Source: Candidatus Pacearchaeota archaeon
Lineage (GTDB): Archaea > Nanoarchaeota > Nanoarchaeia > Pacearchaeales > GW2011-AR1
Direction: 5' to 3'
Assembly (NCBI GenBank): GCA_002686195.1
Contig: NZAS01000079.1
Coordinates: 46,507 to 76,075, forward strand
Length of the DNA: 29,569 nt
In this document: in pieces, positions 8,601 through 15,445 of the stretch
Numbering within the stretch: position 1 is the stretch's first letter
How the letters are laid out: each line of letters opens with the position of its first letter
Translations under genes and position numbers: made by a program
Notes under the pieces: model-generated
Databases searched by the model: none
What the model was told of the DNA's origin: nothing
Seen by the model: the letters and a program-made list of their open reading frames with translations, nothing else

Positions 8601-10212
8601 TTTCCCTGGCGTGTGCAACATGAAGCCTTCTTTGCGGCTCAGTCCCCGCATAAGTCGCAGAGGGGTCCATAATTCCCGTCCACCCTTCTTCGTTTACCAT
8701 TATTACTTTGCGAGGTCCAGCGCCTGCGCTATCATTGACATATAATTTTACCTGACCTTTATCATCTAGGCCCGAACCTTTATGTGATACTTCTAGCTTC
8801 GCCAGAGTTCCAGAAGCTCCAGTGGAGTCATGCCCCTCAAAAGATATCTCGGTTTTTCTTTCATCGTCATAATCTGTATTGTTTTGATTAGACAATGTTA
8901 CAGCAGGATGATTACCTCCGGTTCCGTCATCTTTGTTATATAAAAATCCATCATTTCCATTAAACGATCCAGAGTCATTAAACTGAACGTTGGTATCAGC
9001 ACCGCCTGGAGAGCCTCCTGGTGATCCAGTCAACCACCCTTGTCCAGCAGAGTATAAGATCGTGTCCCCTGTACCGACACTGGCTGTATCTACATCATTT
9101 AAGTCATTGAGAGCTAGGTCGATGACAGGCTCTAGCAAGTCTACAACGCTTCCATTGGAATCTTTAAAGTATGGATGGCCCGCATTAGTAGCAGGGCTTG
9201 TCCCATTTGATATAAAATAAGCGCCAGCGCCAGCTTCGCCCGTTGGAATGTTTGCCGGATCTTCTGGAGTTAGAACCAATCCAGTTGGATCTATTAAGCC
9301 TGTGACTGTTAGCTTTCCATTTATATAAGCATCTCCCTCTACATAAAGAAGCTCAGTGCCCGTAGGGGTTGTTGCCCCTATTCCAACAAAGCCGTCGCCA
9401 TCAATCGTAAGGCTCGGCCATGCCGAAGAGTCTTCTCCGTCTGGTTGAGTATAAAAGTATAAAGTAGAACCACTGTCTGTGTCTGTAGTGTCCCAATCAC
9501 CATGTGCTACCGCACTAATAAAAGCTGCATTATAATCATATGTAGCTCCATCATCCGTAGAGCCTCCAAACGCAATCTTACCAATTGTGGTTCCGTCAGA
9601 AAATAAGGCAGGACTTTCAACTTTTCTTGTAAATTGTAAAGTTACTTTGTTATCACCCTCTATATGCAGCAGGGTCGCCGGAACCGCCTCACCATCATAA
9701 GGAGCATCTGTTCCTATTCCAACTCTTATATTTTCATAATCATAAACAAAATTAGCATCGCCGCCAAACTCGCCATCTTTATTGTATTGAATGTGAGTAT
9801 CTTCGCCACCGATTGTCATAGACAGATCTAAGTAATAACACCTCTCTCCGCCTGACTCTGTGTACTCAGGTATTGTGAGTTGTTCTGTATGCTCTGAGGG
9901 TTTATTATATATACTCTCTGAATAACATTGTATGTTATCTACCTGAACGGCTGGAGTTGTTCCGTCATATCCTCCAAGATTCTTGTGAGCTAACTGCCCT
10001 CTTACGTGTTCACCGTTCGTTAAATAGACCTTAGATGCGTGACCATCTGTGTGCGCACCATCATGCACATGCCCATAGACAACAGGATCATATTCATCTG
10101 CCGTTGTGTTATAACCATACTCTCCACCATATAAGGCGTTCATAACTTCGGCTGTAACAACCGTTACAGCGGATGTATATCTAGTCAGTTTTGTATCACT
10201 ATCTGTCGCCAT
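5623..10212 (-). CDS. Giant tail-fibre/adhesin-like protein with seven PKD-like domains
   Basis: This 1529-residue protein is probably exposed on the virion. Residues 1-80 form an anchor module (MATDSD-KLT, SAVTVVTA, GHVHDG-H-DGHAS, HVRG) shared with the upstream fibre gene. Residues about 130-500 contain phage-fibre phrases such as QYNKDGEFGGD, VGIGT and VQFNDSGSFNG. A central domain follows, and then from about 712 to 1417 come seven Ig-like PKD domains, most joined by AANQQP-type linkers and ending in LTVTDEHG-like strands. The C-terminal 110 residues are distinct (NGNQEQAPVMHGG...) and may be the receptor tip. PKD domains usually mediate binding or act as spacers at cell surfaces. A GAGG lies 8 bases before ATG 10212. 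Function as a host-recognition fibre is inferred. Confidence 0.85.
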   Translation of the reverse strand: MATDSDTKLTRYTSAVTVVTAEVMNALYGGEYGYNTTADEYDPVVYGHVHDGAHTDGHASKVYLTNGEHVRGQLAHKNLGGYDGTTPAVQVDNIQCYSESIYNKPSEHTEQLTIPEYTESGGERCYYLDLSMTIGGEDTHIQYNKDGEFGGDANFVYDYENIRVGIGTDAPYDGEAVPATLLHIEGDNKVTLQFTRKVESPALFSDGTTIGKIAFGGSTDDGATYDYNAAFISAVAHGDWDTTDTDSGSTLYFYTQPDGEDSSAWPSLTIDGDGFVGIGATTPTGTELLYVEGDAYINGKLTVTGLIDPTGLVLTPEDPANIPTGEAGAGAYFISNGTSPATNAGHPYFKDSNGSVVDLLEPVIDLALNDLNDVDTASVGTGDTILYSAGQGWLTGSPGGSPGGADTNVQFNDSGSFNGNDGFLYNKDDGTGGNHPAVTLSNQNNTDYDDERKTEISFEGHDSTGASGTLAKLEVSHKGSGLDDKGQVKLYVNDSAGAGPRKVIMVNEEGWTGIMDPSATYAGTEPQRRLHVAHARETGDPPLRLNDLTKKTGYVMVWEDATGDVYYDDTITNNVQPKKTNWQNGTPDILIEKADHGKLLVIHGQNGPQAGGPGKVLLPTAPGNPTEWDDGNNFWIKNMSKDGSNEEVSIALKPDQTAPGTQIDGDTDDLTIEYGASYHLTCLKGGLGEPNEWFVIACCGGAAQSGQEQASNNAGVPDIQLSIQDGGVAVNDGDDVTVSETVTVDGSGSADVDGDVLQKIWTWSIGGEVQDDEGDVDTFTIATADLTGQAVVVKLKVNDGSIDSAEISKTFNVVAANQQPIAAVVISIAGNGEVGDLITAVDTGTNDPDGGSLTYVWTFSEVPGGSSITTDDDLDPAGDASSQTWTPDVAGAYTISLTVTDEHGYASTPASASIDVAAANLAPTVSIEGTSGTLETGESITMDATAGDADGTIETYAWTVTTQPGDTASFVDAAIKEAVFTAGTVGDYTLRLTVTDDDGETAWAEHDLTLSAANQQPAASIVASFAGNVGEVGVLVTADGSGSSDPDGDSITYAWTFGTIPDGSSLTNDNALNPASDASIQTFTPDAEGAYTIYLTVTDEHGYASTQASATLVAAAANQQPAAAISGLPDGPETGSEITVSGVTSSDPNGDDLTYAWTMDSVAVGSSVPTESLGTESTATFTPDKAGTYTVGLIVTDEHGLASDKVTAGIVVTAANQQPTAVIDGITASPEAGSAVSASGANSSDPNGDDLTYAWTLDSVAVGSAVPTESLGTDTSATFTPDVEGAYTIGLIVTDEHDLASNKVTADISVAVASNEAPTASFKFADQEGVVEKVYIPAGQQYCVDASDSSDTDGSIANYEFTRLDAFGGNAIWEQTQATSAVIRQAQDGPGYEYWRVRVSDNDGAWSAPVEKKFAVVGSPILVEVPNDKFVFNGNQEQAPVMHGGVPYLFDQTHASLAEGGHKLLFTRNADSPSEYFCTSIGTPGNDGYLLFEPPLDPQDAPVAYQVWAYCKSHSEPMGGVYNPILILT
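6392..6487 (-). repeat. Near-identical direct repeat within the PKD array (copy 1)
   Basis: This 96-base segment encodes the core of the sixth PKD-like domain. It matches 6686-6781 with only a few mismatches and lies exactly 294 bases (98 codons) from it, so the repeat keeps frame. It points to a recent domain duplication or ongoing recombination. Confidence 0.9.
6686..6781 (-). repeat. Near-identical direct repeat within the PKD array (copy 2)
   Basis: This is the partner of 6392-6487, encoding the core of the fifth PKD-like domain (SSDPNGDDLTYAWT and the following VAVGS/VPTESLGT segment). Identity at the DNA level is much higher than between the other PKD units. Confidence 0.9.
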
Positions 10213-10225
10213 TACTTAAACCTCA

Positions 10226-13200
10226 TCATGGTGGTCCCGCTGAGTGCATCGCTAAGTGAAGAGCATTTTCTACGACTTCAACTCTGGCAACAATGCACTC
10301 TCCGACCCAATTTGCTGGATCATTGTTTATAACAACAGCAAATAAACCAGGAAGCTCTCCTGAGTTTGCGACAATCCATCCGTCAAGATCTCCCCAACTT
10401 CCATCATTTGCAGGAGCTGTAATGCTATGTGTAAAAAATATTTCAAAATCAGTTCCAGCGGTTGGAGTATTAGGGTTAGATATTGTAGCTACAGAAGAAT
10501 TAAAACTTACTGCCATAGGGATTTCATTACTAGAATAAGCAAACCTTCCATCTGGGTAAGTAATTATGCCTCCAGACATCTTAAATGCAATACAGTGAGG
10601 AATGCTTCCAGCCCCACCGTTAACCTCTGAAAACCTTAAAATGCAATCAAGAGAATAAGAGTAAGAGCTGTTGGGCCTCGGAACAAGCTTTTCCCCTCGA
10701 AAGCCGAAGTGACCCAACGTTGCGCCATCCAAATAAGCCCCAAACTTTTGAGGAGAAGCGGGTGGAAATACTGCATTTATATCTGGATAGTCCCAGTGTC
10801 CAGAGAATGTAAGAACGAATGTTTGAGATGAGCCCGTAGGGTATTCTGCCGGAAGTAAATCCAAAGCCCAAATCCCAGGCCCTCCTCCTATATCATAGTC
10901 CTCTAAAACAGCATCGCCGGTAATCGCAAAAGCATGAGATGCCTGGGAAGTTTGGCCTCTTAAATATGAAAATGAAGATAAACCAAAAGCGGTTGAATAA
11001 TGACCAGAGGTTGTATCCATCCCTCCTTTTATTAAATTGCCTTCCCCTCCTAAGACGGATGAGTGTTCAACAGCGGAAATGCTGTTATCACTTCCACAAA
11101 GAACGGCAGAAGCTTTTGACGCCTGCAAAATAAGATTGGTCTTACCAGAGCCTATAAAGCTATGATCAGAACCGTCTGAAACCTGATTACCTTGTCCGCA
11201 CACTATTGAGGAGTAATCAACCTCATTCATTATGCAGAATTCTCCCGCACCAATGAAGTTAACGCCAAATCCATCTCCGGTTATCTCATTTGCACTTCCA
11301 CAAACTATAGCTGTATATGGACTTACTGCAAGAATCTTATTAAGCTTTCCTCCTCCTACGAAACCCCCTGGGCTTCCGCTTCCTCCTGATCCGACAAAGT
11401 TTTCTTCGCCACCGCCAATGAAGGACGCCCATGAGTCTACTATTGAATTTAATTTTCCTGATGCAATTCCGCTATTGGTAGCAGCGTTTATAGAAGATCG
11501 TTCTCCCGCTCCAATAAATGACAAACCTGATGTGCCATCAATTACATTTCCAATCCCTCCAACAATAGTTGATGTTGTGCTGTCAGCAATACGGTTAGCA
11601 TCGCCACCGCCAGGACCTCCTCCTCCTCCAATAAAGGAGTAGCCAGAGGTTGTAATGCTATTATCTTTTCCGCCACAAATTGCAGAATAGCTAGAGCTTT
11701 GATATATATTTATACCTTCTCCACCAAGTATTGACGAAGAAGGGGATTCCACCTTATTGGTTGAGCCTCCTCCGACAACGGCATGATCAGAGGTCATTTC
11801 AATAGAGTTAGATTCGCCTCCTCCAACAACAGAGTAAGGAGAAGTGGCTTCCACCTTATTGGTTGAGCCTCCTCCAATAAAAGAGTATTCTGAACTCTCT
11901 ATAATCTTGTTTGATCCGCCTCCTGTTATCGTAGAGGCTGTGCATGGAAATGAAACACCTGTGTTTTGTTCTCCAATCTCATTCGCTGCGCCACCGCCGA
12001 CAAACGACCAACCAGAGCCATCATAAACTTTATTAAGATTTCCACCCCCAATAACAGAGTATTCGCATGAAGCTGTAATCGCCGGAGCAACAACTGTTGT
12101 TCCAATTTCGTTTCCAAGTCCACCGCTGATCGTAGAGGCTTGCGATCCGTCTAACACTTTATTGGCTGAGCCACCAGATACAGTTGAGTAATCAGATCCT
12201 TCTTTTGCTTCATTGCTTAGACCGCCTGAGATTACCGAGTATTGATCGCCTACAGTATTGGTACTTCCCCCGCCAATTGCAGTATAGTCAGCAGAGGCTT
12301 GATTGCTAGCCCCGCCAGATACAGTTGACCAGCCTCCAGAAGCTGTAATTTGACTGCCTCCAGATGCGGTTGAGTAATCTCCAGAAGCTGTAACTTGATT
12401 GCCTCCAGATACCACGGCAGCCTCTCCGCTTGCAGTGTTTTCAAAGCCGCCGCCAACAGTGGCCTTTATTGTATCGGCTGTATTATCATATCCACCGCCA
12501 ACTGTTGTGTTTGCAGCCGAGGCTTCATTACTCTGCCCGCCGGAGACAACAGCGTTTAAAGACGAAGCCTCATTTCCTCTACCTCCAGAAACAGTCGAGG
12601 AGCTTCCAGACGCAGTTGTGTTTACTCCAAACGCAGTAGAGTAGTCCCCCCTGTTAGCCTCATCCCATTGATCCGAGTCAACAGAGCCTGCTCTAAAGGC
12701 GGCTTTGTCTCTATCATAGAGAAGCCTATTGTCTCCAGAGGTTCCAAATGCTAAGTCGTCTAATGAATTAGATCCAAATACAAAGTCATACCCGCTGTCT
12801 TCAAAGGATAGGCCATCATCGTCTTCTCTCTGTCTTATTAATTTTGTTTCCAAACCAGGAGCAAGGCCACGCTCTAAGGAGGGGTCTTCAATCTCGTGGA
12901 ATGTAAAGTCTGAACGAATAATTCTTAGATCGAGGTAATAATATATATCTCCATCTACATCTTCATACTCTGGAATTACCTCATCTTGATAAACAGAGTC
13001 ATAAACATTATTCTTCATTACTGCATCATCACCCAGGTTGGCATGAACCAGTACGCCTCTTACATGAAAGGGGTCTGACAAGCTTACTCTTGACGCGTGT
13101 CCGTCTACGTGTTCTCCGTCATGTACGTGTCCGTGCGCGAGTGGATGATAGGAGTCCAAAGACGATACTTCGCTCGTTCCATACAGTCCCCCAAAAAGAG

Positions 13201-13276
13201 AATTAGCTAAGTCTGCAGTAACTACGGTAACTGCAGATTCAAATTTTGTAAGCTTGCCATCGCTGTCTGTCGCCAT
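10226..13276 (-). CDS. Fibre/adhesin-like protein with YadA-head-like repeats
   Basis: This 1016-residue protein is probably exposed on the virion. Residues 1-82 are the same anchor module as in the next gene, including GHVHDGEHVDGHAS at 49-62. After a linker to about residue 210, a long array of short degenerate repeats runs to about 760. Each repeat is built around STVSGG--N-A or AVVGGGSTN-V. This pattern matches the left-handed beta-roll of YadA/Hia heads, which pack as trimers. A non-repetitive C-terminal domain of about 250 residues follows and may be the binding tip. AAAGGA lies before ATG 13276. It follows the HU-like gene by 9 bases and precedes the PKD fibre by 13. YadA-like heads are best known from bacterial trimeric autotransporters, but no signal peptide or membrane anchor is visible here. 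Confidence 0.85.
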   Translation of the reverse strand: MATDSDGKLTKFESAVTVVTADLANSLFGGLYGTSEVSSLDSYHPLAHGHVHDGEHVDGHASRVSLSDPFHVRGVLVHANLGDDAVMKNNVYDSVYQDEVIPEYEDVDGDIYYYLDLRIIRSDFTFHEIEDPSLERGLAPGLETKLIRQREDDDGLSFEDSGYDFVFGSNSLDDLAFGTSGDNRLLYDRDKAAFRAGSVDSDQWDEANRGDYSTAFGVNTTASGSSSTVSGGRGNEASSLNAVVSGGQSNEASAANTTVGGGYDNTADTIKATVGGGFENTASGEAAVVSGGNQVTASGDYSTASGGSQITASGGWSTVSGGASNQASADYTAIGGGSTNTVGDQYSVISGGLSNEAKEGSDYSTVSGGSANKVLDGSQASTISGGLGNEIGTTVVAPAITASCEYSVIGGGNLNKVYDGSGWSFVGGGAANEIGEQNTGVSFPCTASTITGGGSNKIIESSEYSFIGGGSTNKVEATSPYSVVGGGESNSIEMTSDHAVVGGGSTNKVESPSSSILGGEGINIYQSSSYSAICGGKDNSITTSGYSFIGGGGGPGGGDANRIADSTTSTIVGGIGNVIDGTSGLSFIGAGERSSINAATNSGIASGKLNSIVDSWASFIGGGEENFVGSGGSGSPGGFVGGGKLNKILAVSPYTAIVCGSANEITGDGFGVNFIGAGEFCIMNEVDYSSIVCGQGNQVSDGSDHSFIGSGKTNLILQASKASAVLCGSDNSISAVEHSSVLGGEGNLIKGGMDTTSGHYSTAFGLSSFSYLRGQTSQASHAFAITGDAVLEDYDIGGGPGIWALDLLPAEYPTGSSQTFVLTFSGHWDYPDINAVFPPASPQKFGAYLDGATLGHFGFRGEKLVPRPNSSYSYSLDCILRFSEVNGGAGSIPHCIAFKMSGGIITYPDGRFAYSSNEIPMAVSFNSSVATISNPNTPTAGTDFEIFFTHSITAPANDGSWGDLDGWIVANSGELPGLFAVVINNDPANWVGECIVARVEVVENALHLAMHSAGPP
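11747..11773 (-). repeat. 27-base exact repeat in the YadA-like array (copy 1)
   Basis: This stretch encodes GGGSTNKVE and recurs exactly at 11849-11875. It is one of several DNA-level echoes in an array whose protein repeats are otherwise degenerate, consistent with local duplication or gene conversion. Confidence 0.85.
11849..11875 (-). repeat. 27-base exact repeat in the YadA-like array (copy 2)
   Basis: Exact second copy of 11747-11773, displaced by 102 bases (34 codons), so the reading frame is kept. Confidence 0.85.
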
Positions 13277-13285
13277 TATAATCCT

Positions 13286-13570
13286 TTATTTTAAATTTTT
13301 AAAATGCTTTTTAATCTTATCACTTACTTTAAACTTAACAGATTTATAAGGCTTTAACGCCATCTCCTCTTGTGTCTTTGGGTTTCTGACAGGGCGAGAG
13401 GCATGGGTGTATAGATAATACTTTCCAAACCCAACTATAGATACCTCGCCATCTTCTTCTAACGATTCAATTATTGTATCAATTAATTCGTCTATAACCT
13501 GTAGAGCTTCTTTTTGAGACAAGAGTGTTTTCGCCGCGACCTTTTTTGCCAAATCTTTTTTATTTACCAT
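13286..13570 (-). CDS. HU/IHF-family DNA-binding protein
   Basis: This small histone-like protein of about 94 residues fits the HU/IHF family throughout. It has an N-terminal helical dimerisation part (KKDLAKKVAAKTLLSQKEALQ) and the conserved strand VSIVGFGKYYL. The DNA-binding arm contains RPVRNPKTQEE, close to the canonical RxGRNPxTG, and a Lys-rich tail ends the protein. It would bend and compact DNA without strong sequence preference. In phages such proteins help genome packaging, replication or recombination. The ATG at 13570 has AAGGG 8 bases upstream; the ATG two codons earlier (13576) is too close to that site. It is the last gene before the fibres. Confidence 0.93.
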   Translation of the reverse strand: MVNKKDLAKKVAAKTLLSQKEALQVIDELIDTIIESLEEDGEVSIVGFGKYYLYTHASRPVRNPKTQEEMALKPYKSVKFKVSDKIKKHFKNLK

Positions 13571-13634
13571 ATTCATAACCCTTCAACACAAACGTGTGCG
13601 TGCATATAACGATACAATCTCGAATATTAATAGC

Positions 13635-13853
13635 TCATATAATATCATCGTCATCAAATTGTCCAATGTATTTCTTAGACTTTTCGTAATCATCATCTAA
13701 CTCTTCTTTTCTATCAAAATAGTGCCTATACACTCTAGCGATATCTCCTTCGTCTATCCTGTCCACAGCTATGCCGTAGTTCTCATACATCTTATCAACT
13801 TTGTTTTTTATCTTTTCCACTTCTGCTTCTATCAATGTTCTTTTAGACGACAC
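13635..13853 (-). CDS. Small acidic hypothetical protein
   Basis: This 72-residue protein has an N-terminal charged helix (EAEVEKIKNKVDKMYENYG) and a very acidic tail (QFDDDDII). It begins with GTG, supported by a strong GGAGGAG just upstream. I recognise no family. The acidic tail next to an HU-like gene could suggest a DNA-mimic or HU-modulating role, but nothing in the sequence proves that. Confidence 0.7.
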   Translation of the reverse strand: MSSKRTLIEAEVEKIKNKVDKMYENYGIAVDRIDEGDIARVYRHYFDRKEELDDDYEKSKKYIGQFDDDDII

Positions 13854-13873
13854 AGCTCCTCCACTACAAACTA

Positions 13874-14254
13874 CTAAACACCATCAGCTTTTTTAACTAT
13901 ATGTCTGCATACGTTAATCATCTCTTTCTTTGACATTTTTAACTTCAATGCGTTCACACAGTAAGCGCACCATACAATATTCCCCTTTACATATCCTAAG
14001 TCTGGAATAACGCAGTCTAAAGACATTTTAAACGGATCATGTGTACGGTCCTTATTCTTTTTTACAATATTTAATTTCATATCAGAATAGAAACATCTTC
14101 CATCCTGTTTTTCAAACAGTTCTAATATATATTCTTTTGTTAATTCAAAAGGTATATTCTTTTTCCTTGCTCTGTTTCGAGCATTCTGAATAGCTCTTCC
14201 AAACATAATGCTTGGATAGTCTAAACATTTTTGTCTCCAACTGGTAACAGTCAT
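13874..14254 (-). CDS. HNH-endonuclease-like protein
   Basis: The protein has about 126 residues when started at ATG 14254, which has GGAG 7 bases upstream inside the end of the KH gene. A longer reading to 14284 lacks this support. The pattern EKQDGRCFYSDMKL, then MSLDCVIPDLGYVKGNIVWC and NALKLKMS matches the small phage HNH-like family (GRC-YS, SLD-I-P--GY-KGN--W, N--K). The usual first HNH histidine is not obvious, since the position reads SLDCVIP, so catalytic activity is uncertain. It may be a nicking or homing-type nuclease, or an inactive DNA-binding relative. It sits in the same operon as the KH and HU proteins. Confidence 0.75.
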   Translation of the reverse strand: MTVTSWRQKCLDYPSIMFGRAIQNARNRARKKNIPFELTKEYILELFEKQDGRCFYSDMKLNIVKKNKDRTHDPFKMSLDCVIPDLGYVKGNIVWCAYCVNALKLKMSKKEMINVCRHIVKKADGV

Positions 14255-14258
14255 AAAT

Positions 14259-14516
14259 TTACTCCAAGGGTTTATTAAACACATTAATCATAATCTTCTC
14301 ACCATTCTTTGCGCCAGCTGCTTTTGCAACTGTTCTTAAGGCACTAGCAATTCTTCCTTGCTTTCCAATGACCTTTCCAACATCATCTTTTCCAACCTTT
14401 ATTTCAAAAAGTCTTCCTTCTTTTTCTGTTTCAGCCTCTTGAACACTTACTGACTCTACATCATCAACAATACTTGTAACCATTGTGTTTAATAGTAATT
14501 CAATACTTGTACTCAT
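14259..14516 (-). CDS. KH-domain RNA-binding protein (KhpA-like)
   Basis: This 85-residue protein is nearly all one KH domain. The signature VGKVIGKQGRIASALRTVAKAAGAK holds the GxxG RNA-binding loop (GKQG at 51-54). Length and sequence match bacterial KhpA/YlqC, a small RNA-binding protein that works with KhpB and affects cell length and small-RNA regulation in several Gram-positive bacteria. The start has GAGAGG upstream and directly follows the Hsp20 stop. A phage-encoded copy could bind phage or host transcripts or displace the host protein. The family is clear; the role is inferred. Confidence 0.88.
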   Translation of the reverse strand: MSTSIELLLNTMVTSIVDDVESVSVQEAETEKEGRLFEIKVGKDDVGKVIGKQGRIASALRTVAKAAGAKNGEKIMINVFNKPLE

Positions 14517-14517
14517 T

Positions 14518-15021
14518 TTACCTCTCCCTTATATCAATAGATATCATTTCTTCTTCTTCTTTCTTTGGAACCAAAACTTCAAGCAATCCATTTTCCATAG
14601 AAGCTTGAACCTTTGTCAAATCAAAAGAAGGATTTATAAAATATTTTGTTTTAAAGTTTCTTCTTGCGATACCTCTAACAATCATCCCCTGTTGAACCCC
14701 AATCTTCGGAACCTTTAATGGATAATCATCTTCCTCGTCACCTGCCGCAACTTGATCATTAGAGCCTTCTAACTTGCTTCCGATTCCACTTATAAATAAC
14801 TCATTATTTTTAACATCAACAGTAACGTCTTTGGGCGAATACCCGGCCAATGCAAAGGCCATATGAAAACCAGTCTCATCACACCACTGGTCGCACCTTG
14901 GAAACTTTCCAGCAGAAGTTATTTTTTTATGAGAAGAAACATCTCTAAAAAATTCATCATCAGCCCACAATAAATCTACTACCCTACCCGGTATAGATAT
15001 TCTATTCAACGTGTCCTTCAT
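14518..15021 (-). CDS. Hsp20/alpha-crystallin small heat-shock protein
   Basis: This ATP-independent holdase chaperone is recognised by the alpha-crystallin beta-sandwich: FHMAFALAGYSPKDVTVDVKN, NELFISG, then a variable loop, and ARRNFKTKYFINPSFDLTKVQASMENGLLEVLVPK. The A-x-x-x-x-GLL-V-VPK ending is diagnostic. A C-terminal Ile-x-Ile anchor (SIDI) follows. The ATG at 15021 is preferred because GGAG lies 9 bases upstream; an ATG at 15036 has no site. Small heat-shock genes are known in T4-like cyanophages. Here the gene overlaps the membrane-protein gene before it. It probably protects phage or host proteins during infection. Confidence 0.92.
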   Translation of the reverse strand: MKDTLNRISIPGRVVDLLWADDEFFRDVSSHKKITSAGKFPRCDQWCDETGFHMAFALAGYSPKDVTVDVKNNELFISGIGSKLEGSNDQVAAGDEEDDYPLKVPKIGVQQGMIVRGIARRNFKTKYFINPSFDLTKVQASMENGLLEVLVPKKEEEEMISIDIRER

Positions 15022-15334
15022 TATCTTCTTCTCCATTTTCTAACATTGTGTCAAAATATACACCTATTGCAAAAATAGATTCTACAATATTTGAGATACT
15101 CCAGCTAAACAAACTAGATACAGCAGCTCCCCATATGGGGTTTACTCCTGTTAGCAAGGCTGCAACAAGCCCAACCCAAAAGCCCGAGCACATAGTGCAA
15201 TTAATTAATTTACCTAAGAAAGTTGACTTTGAAGTTACAAAGTCTCTAACAGGTTCCAAGACGGAGCTTGATACAAGGATTATTGTAAGTCCTGCACAAC
15301 CAAATGTAAAAAGAAACAAATCAACTATACTCAT
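15002..15334 (-). CDS. DUF1360-like small membrane protein
   Basis: This 110-residue protein has three hydrophobic segments, near residues 3-24, 50-65 and 70-95. A conserved-looking LINCTMCSGFWVGL motif (C-x2-C-x-G-F-W) resembles the DUF1360 family found in many phages and bacteria, whose function is unknown. The tail is acidic and cytoplasmic-looking. The start has GGAG 7 bases upstream and lies 22 bases downstream of a good sigma70-like promoter, so this is the first gene of its transcript. It overlaps the Hsp20 gene downstream. Confidence 0.75.
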   Translation of the reverse strand: MSIVDLFLFTFGCAGLTIILVSSSVLEPVRDFVTSKSTFLGKLINCTMCSGFWVGLVAALLTGVNPIWGAAVSSLFSWSISNIVESIFAIGVYFDTMLENGEEDNEGHVE

Positions 15335-15355
15335 AGTATTACTCCAGCTAAGTTA

Positions 15356-15384
15356 TATATACTTAAAAATCATATTAATATCAA
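15356..15384 (-). promoter_or_regulatory. Sigma70-like promoter for the membrane protein-Hsp20-KH-HU operon
   Basis: On the minus strand a TTGATA -35 box (15379-15384) is followed after exactly 17 bases by a TATATA -10 box (15356-15361). The start codon is at 15334 with a ribosome binding site in between. This is the longest intergenic gap in the window, and the only place where I see both boxes at ideal spacing. Confidence 0.65.
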
Positions 15385-15399
15385 TTAATTTTTGGATAT

Positions 15400-15441
15400 A
15401 ACCCCTTGCAAATTTCTGTGAAGTTTTTGCCCGAAGGGGTT
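15400..15441 (-). other. Long inverted repeat after thyX
   Basis: An 8-base outer stem (AACCCCTT / AAGGGGTT) and a 5-base inner stem (GCAAA / TTTGC) are separated by a 3-base bulge on one side, around a 13-base loop. It starts a few bases after the thyX stop and ends 16 bases before the -35 box. No T-run follows on the minus strand, so it is a poor intrinsic terminator. It may be an RNA 3'-end stabiliser or an operator. Confidence 0.6.
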
Positions 15442-15445
15442 TAAT

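Noticed and set aside
11232..12644. Repetitive plus-strand frames rich in Pro, and possible CRISPR-like repetition
   Set aside because: The repetition comes from the GGG--N protein repeats on the minus strand. Units are degenerate, in frame and have no constant repeat/spacer pattern, so it is not a CRISPR array.
13577..13634. Promoter or operator before the HU-like gene
   Set aside because: There is a short ACAC/GTGT palindrome, but the -35 and -10 boxes are poor and the gap is small.
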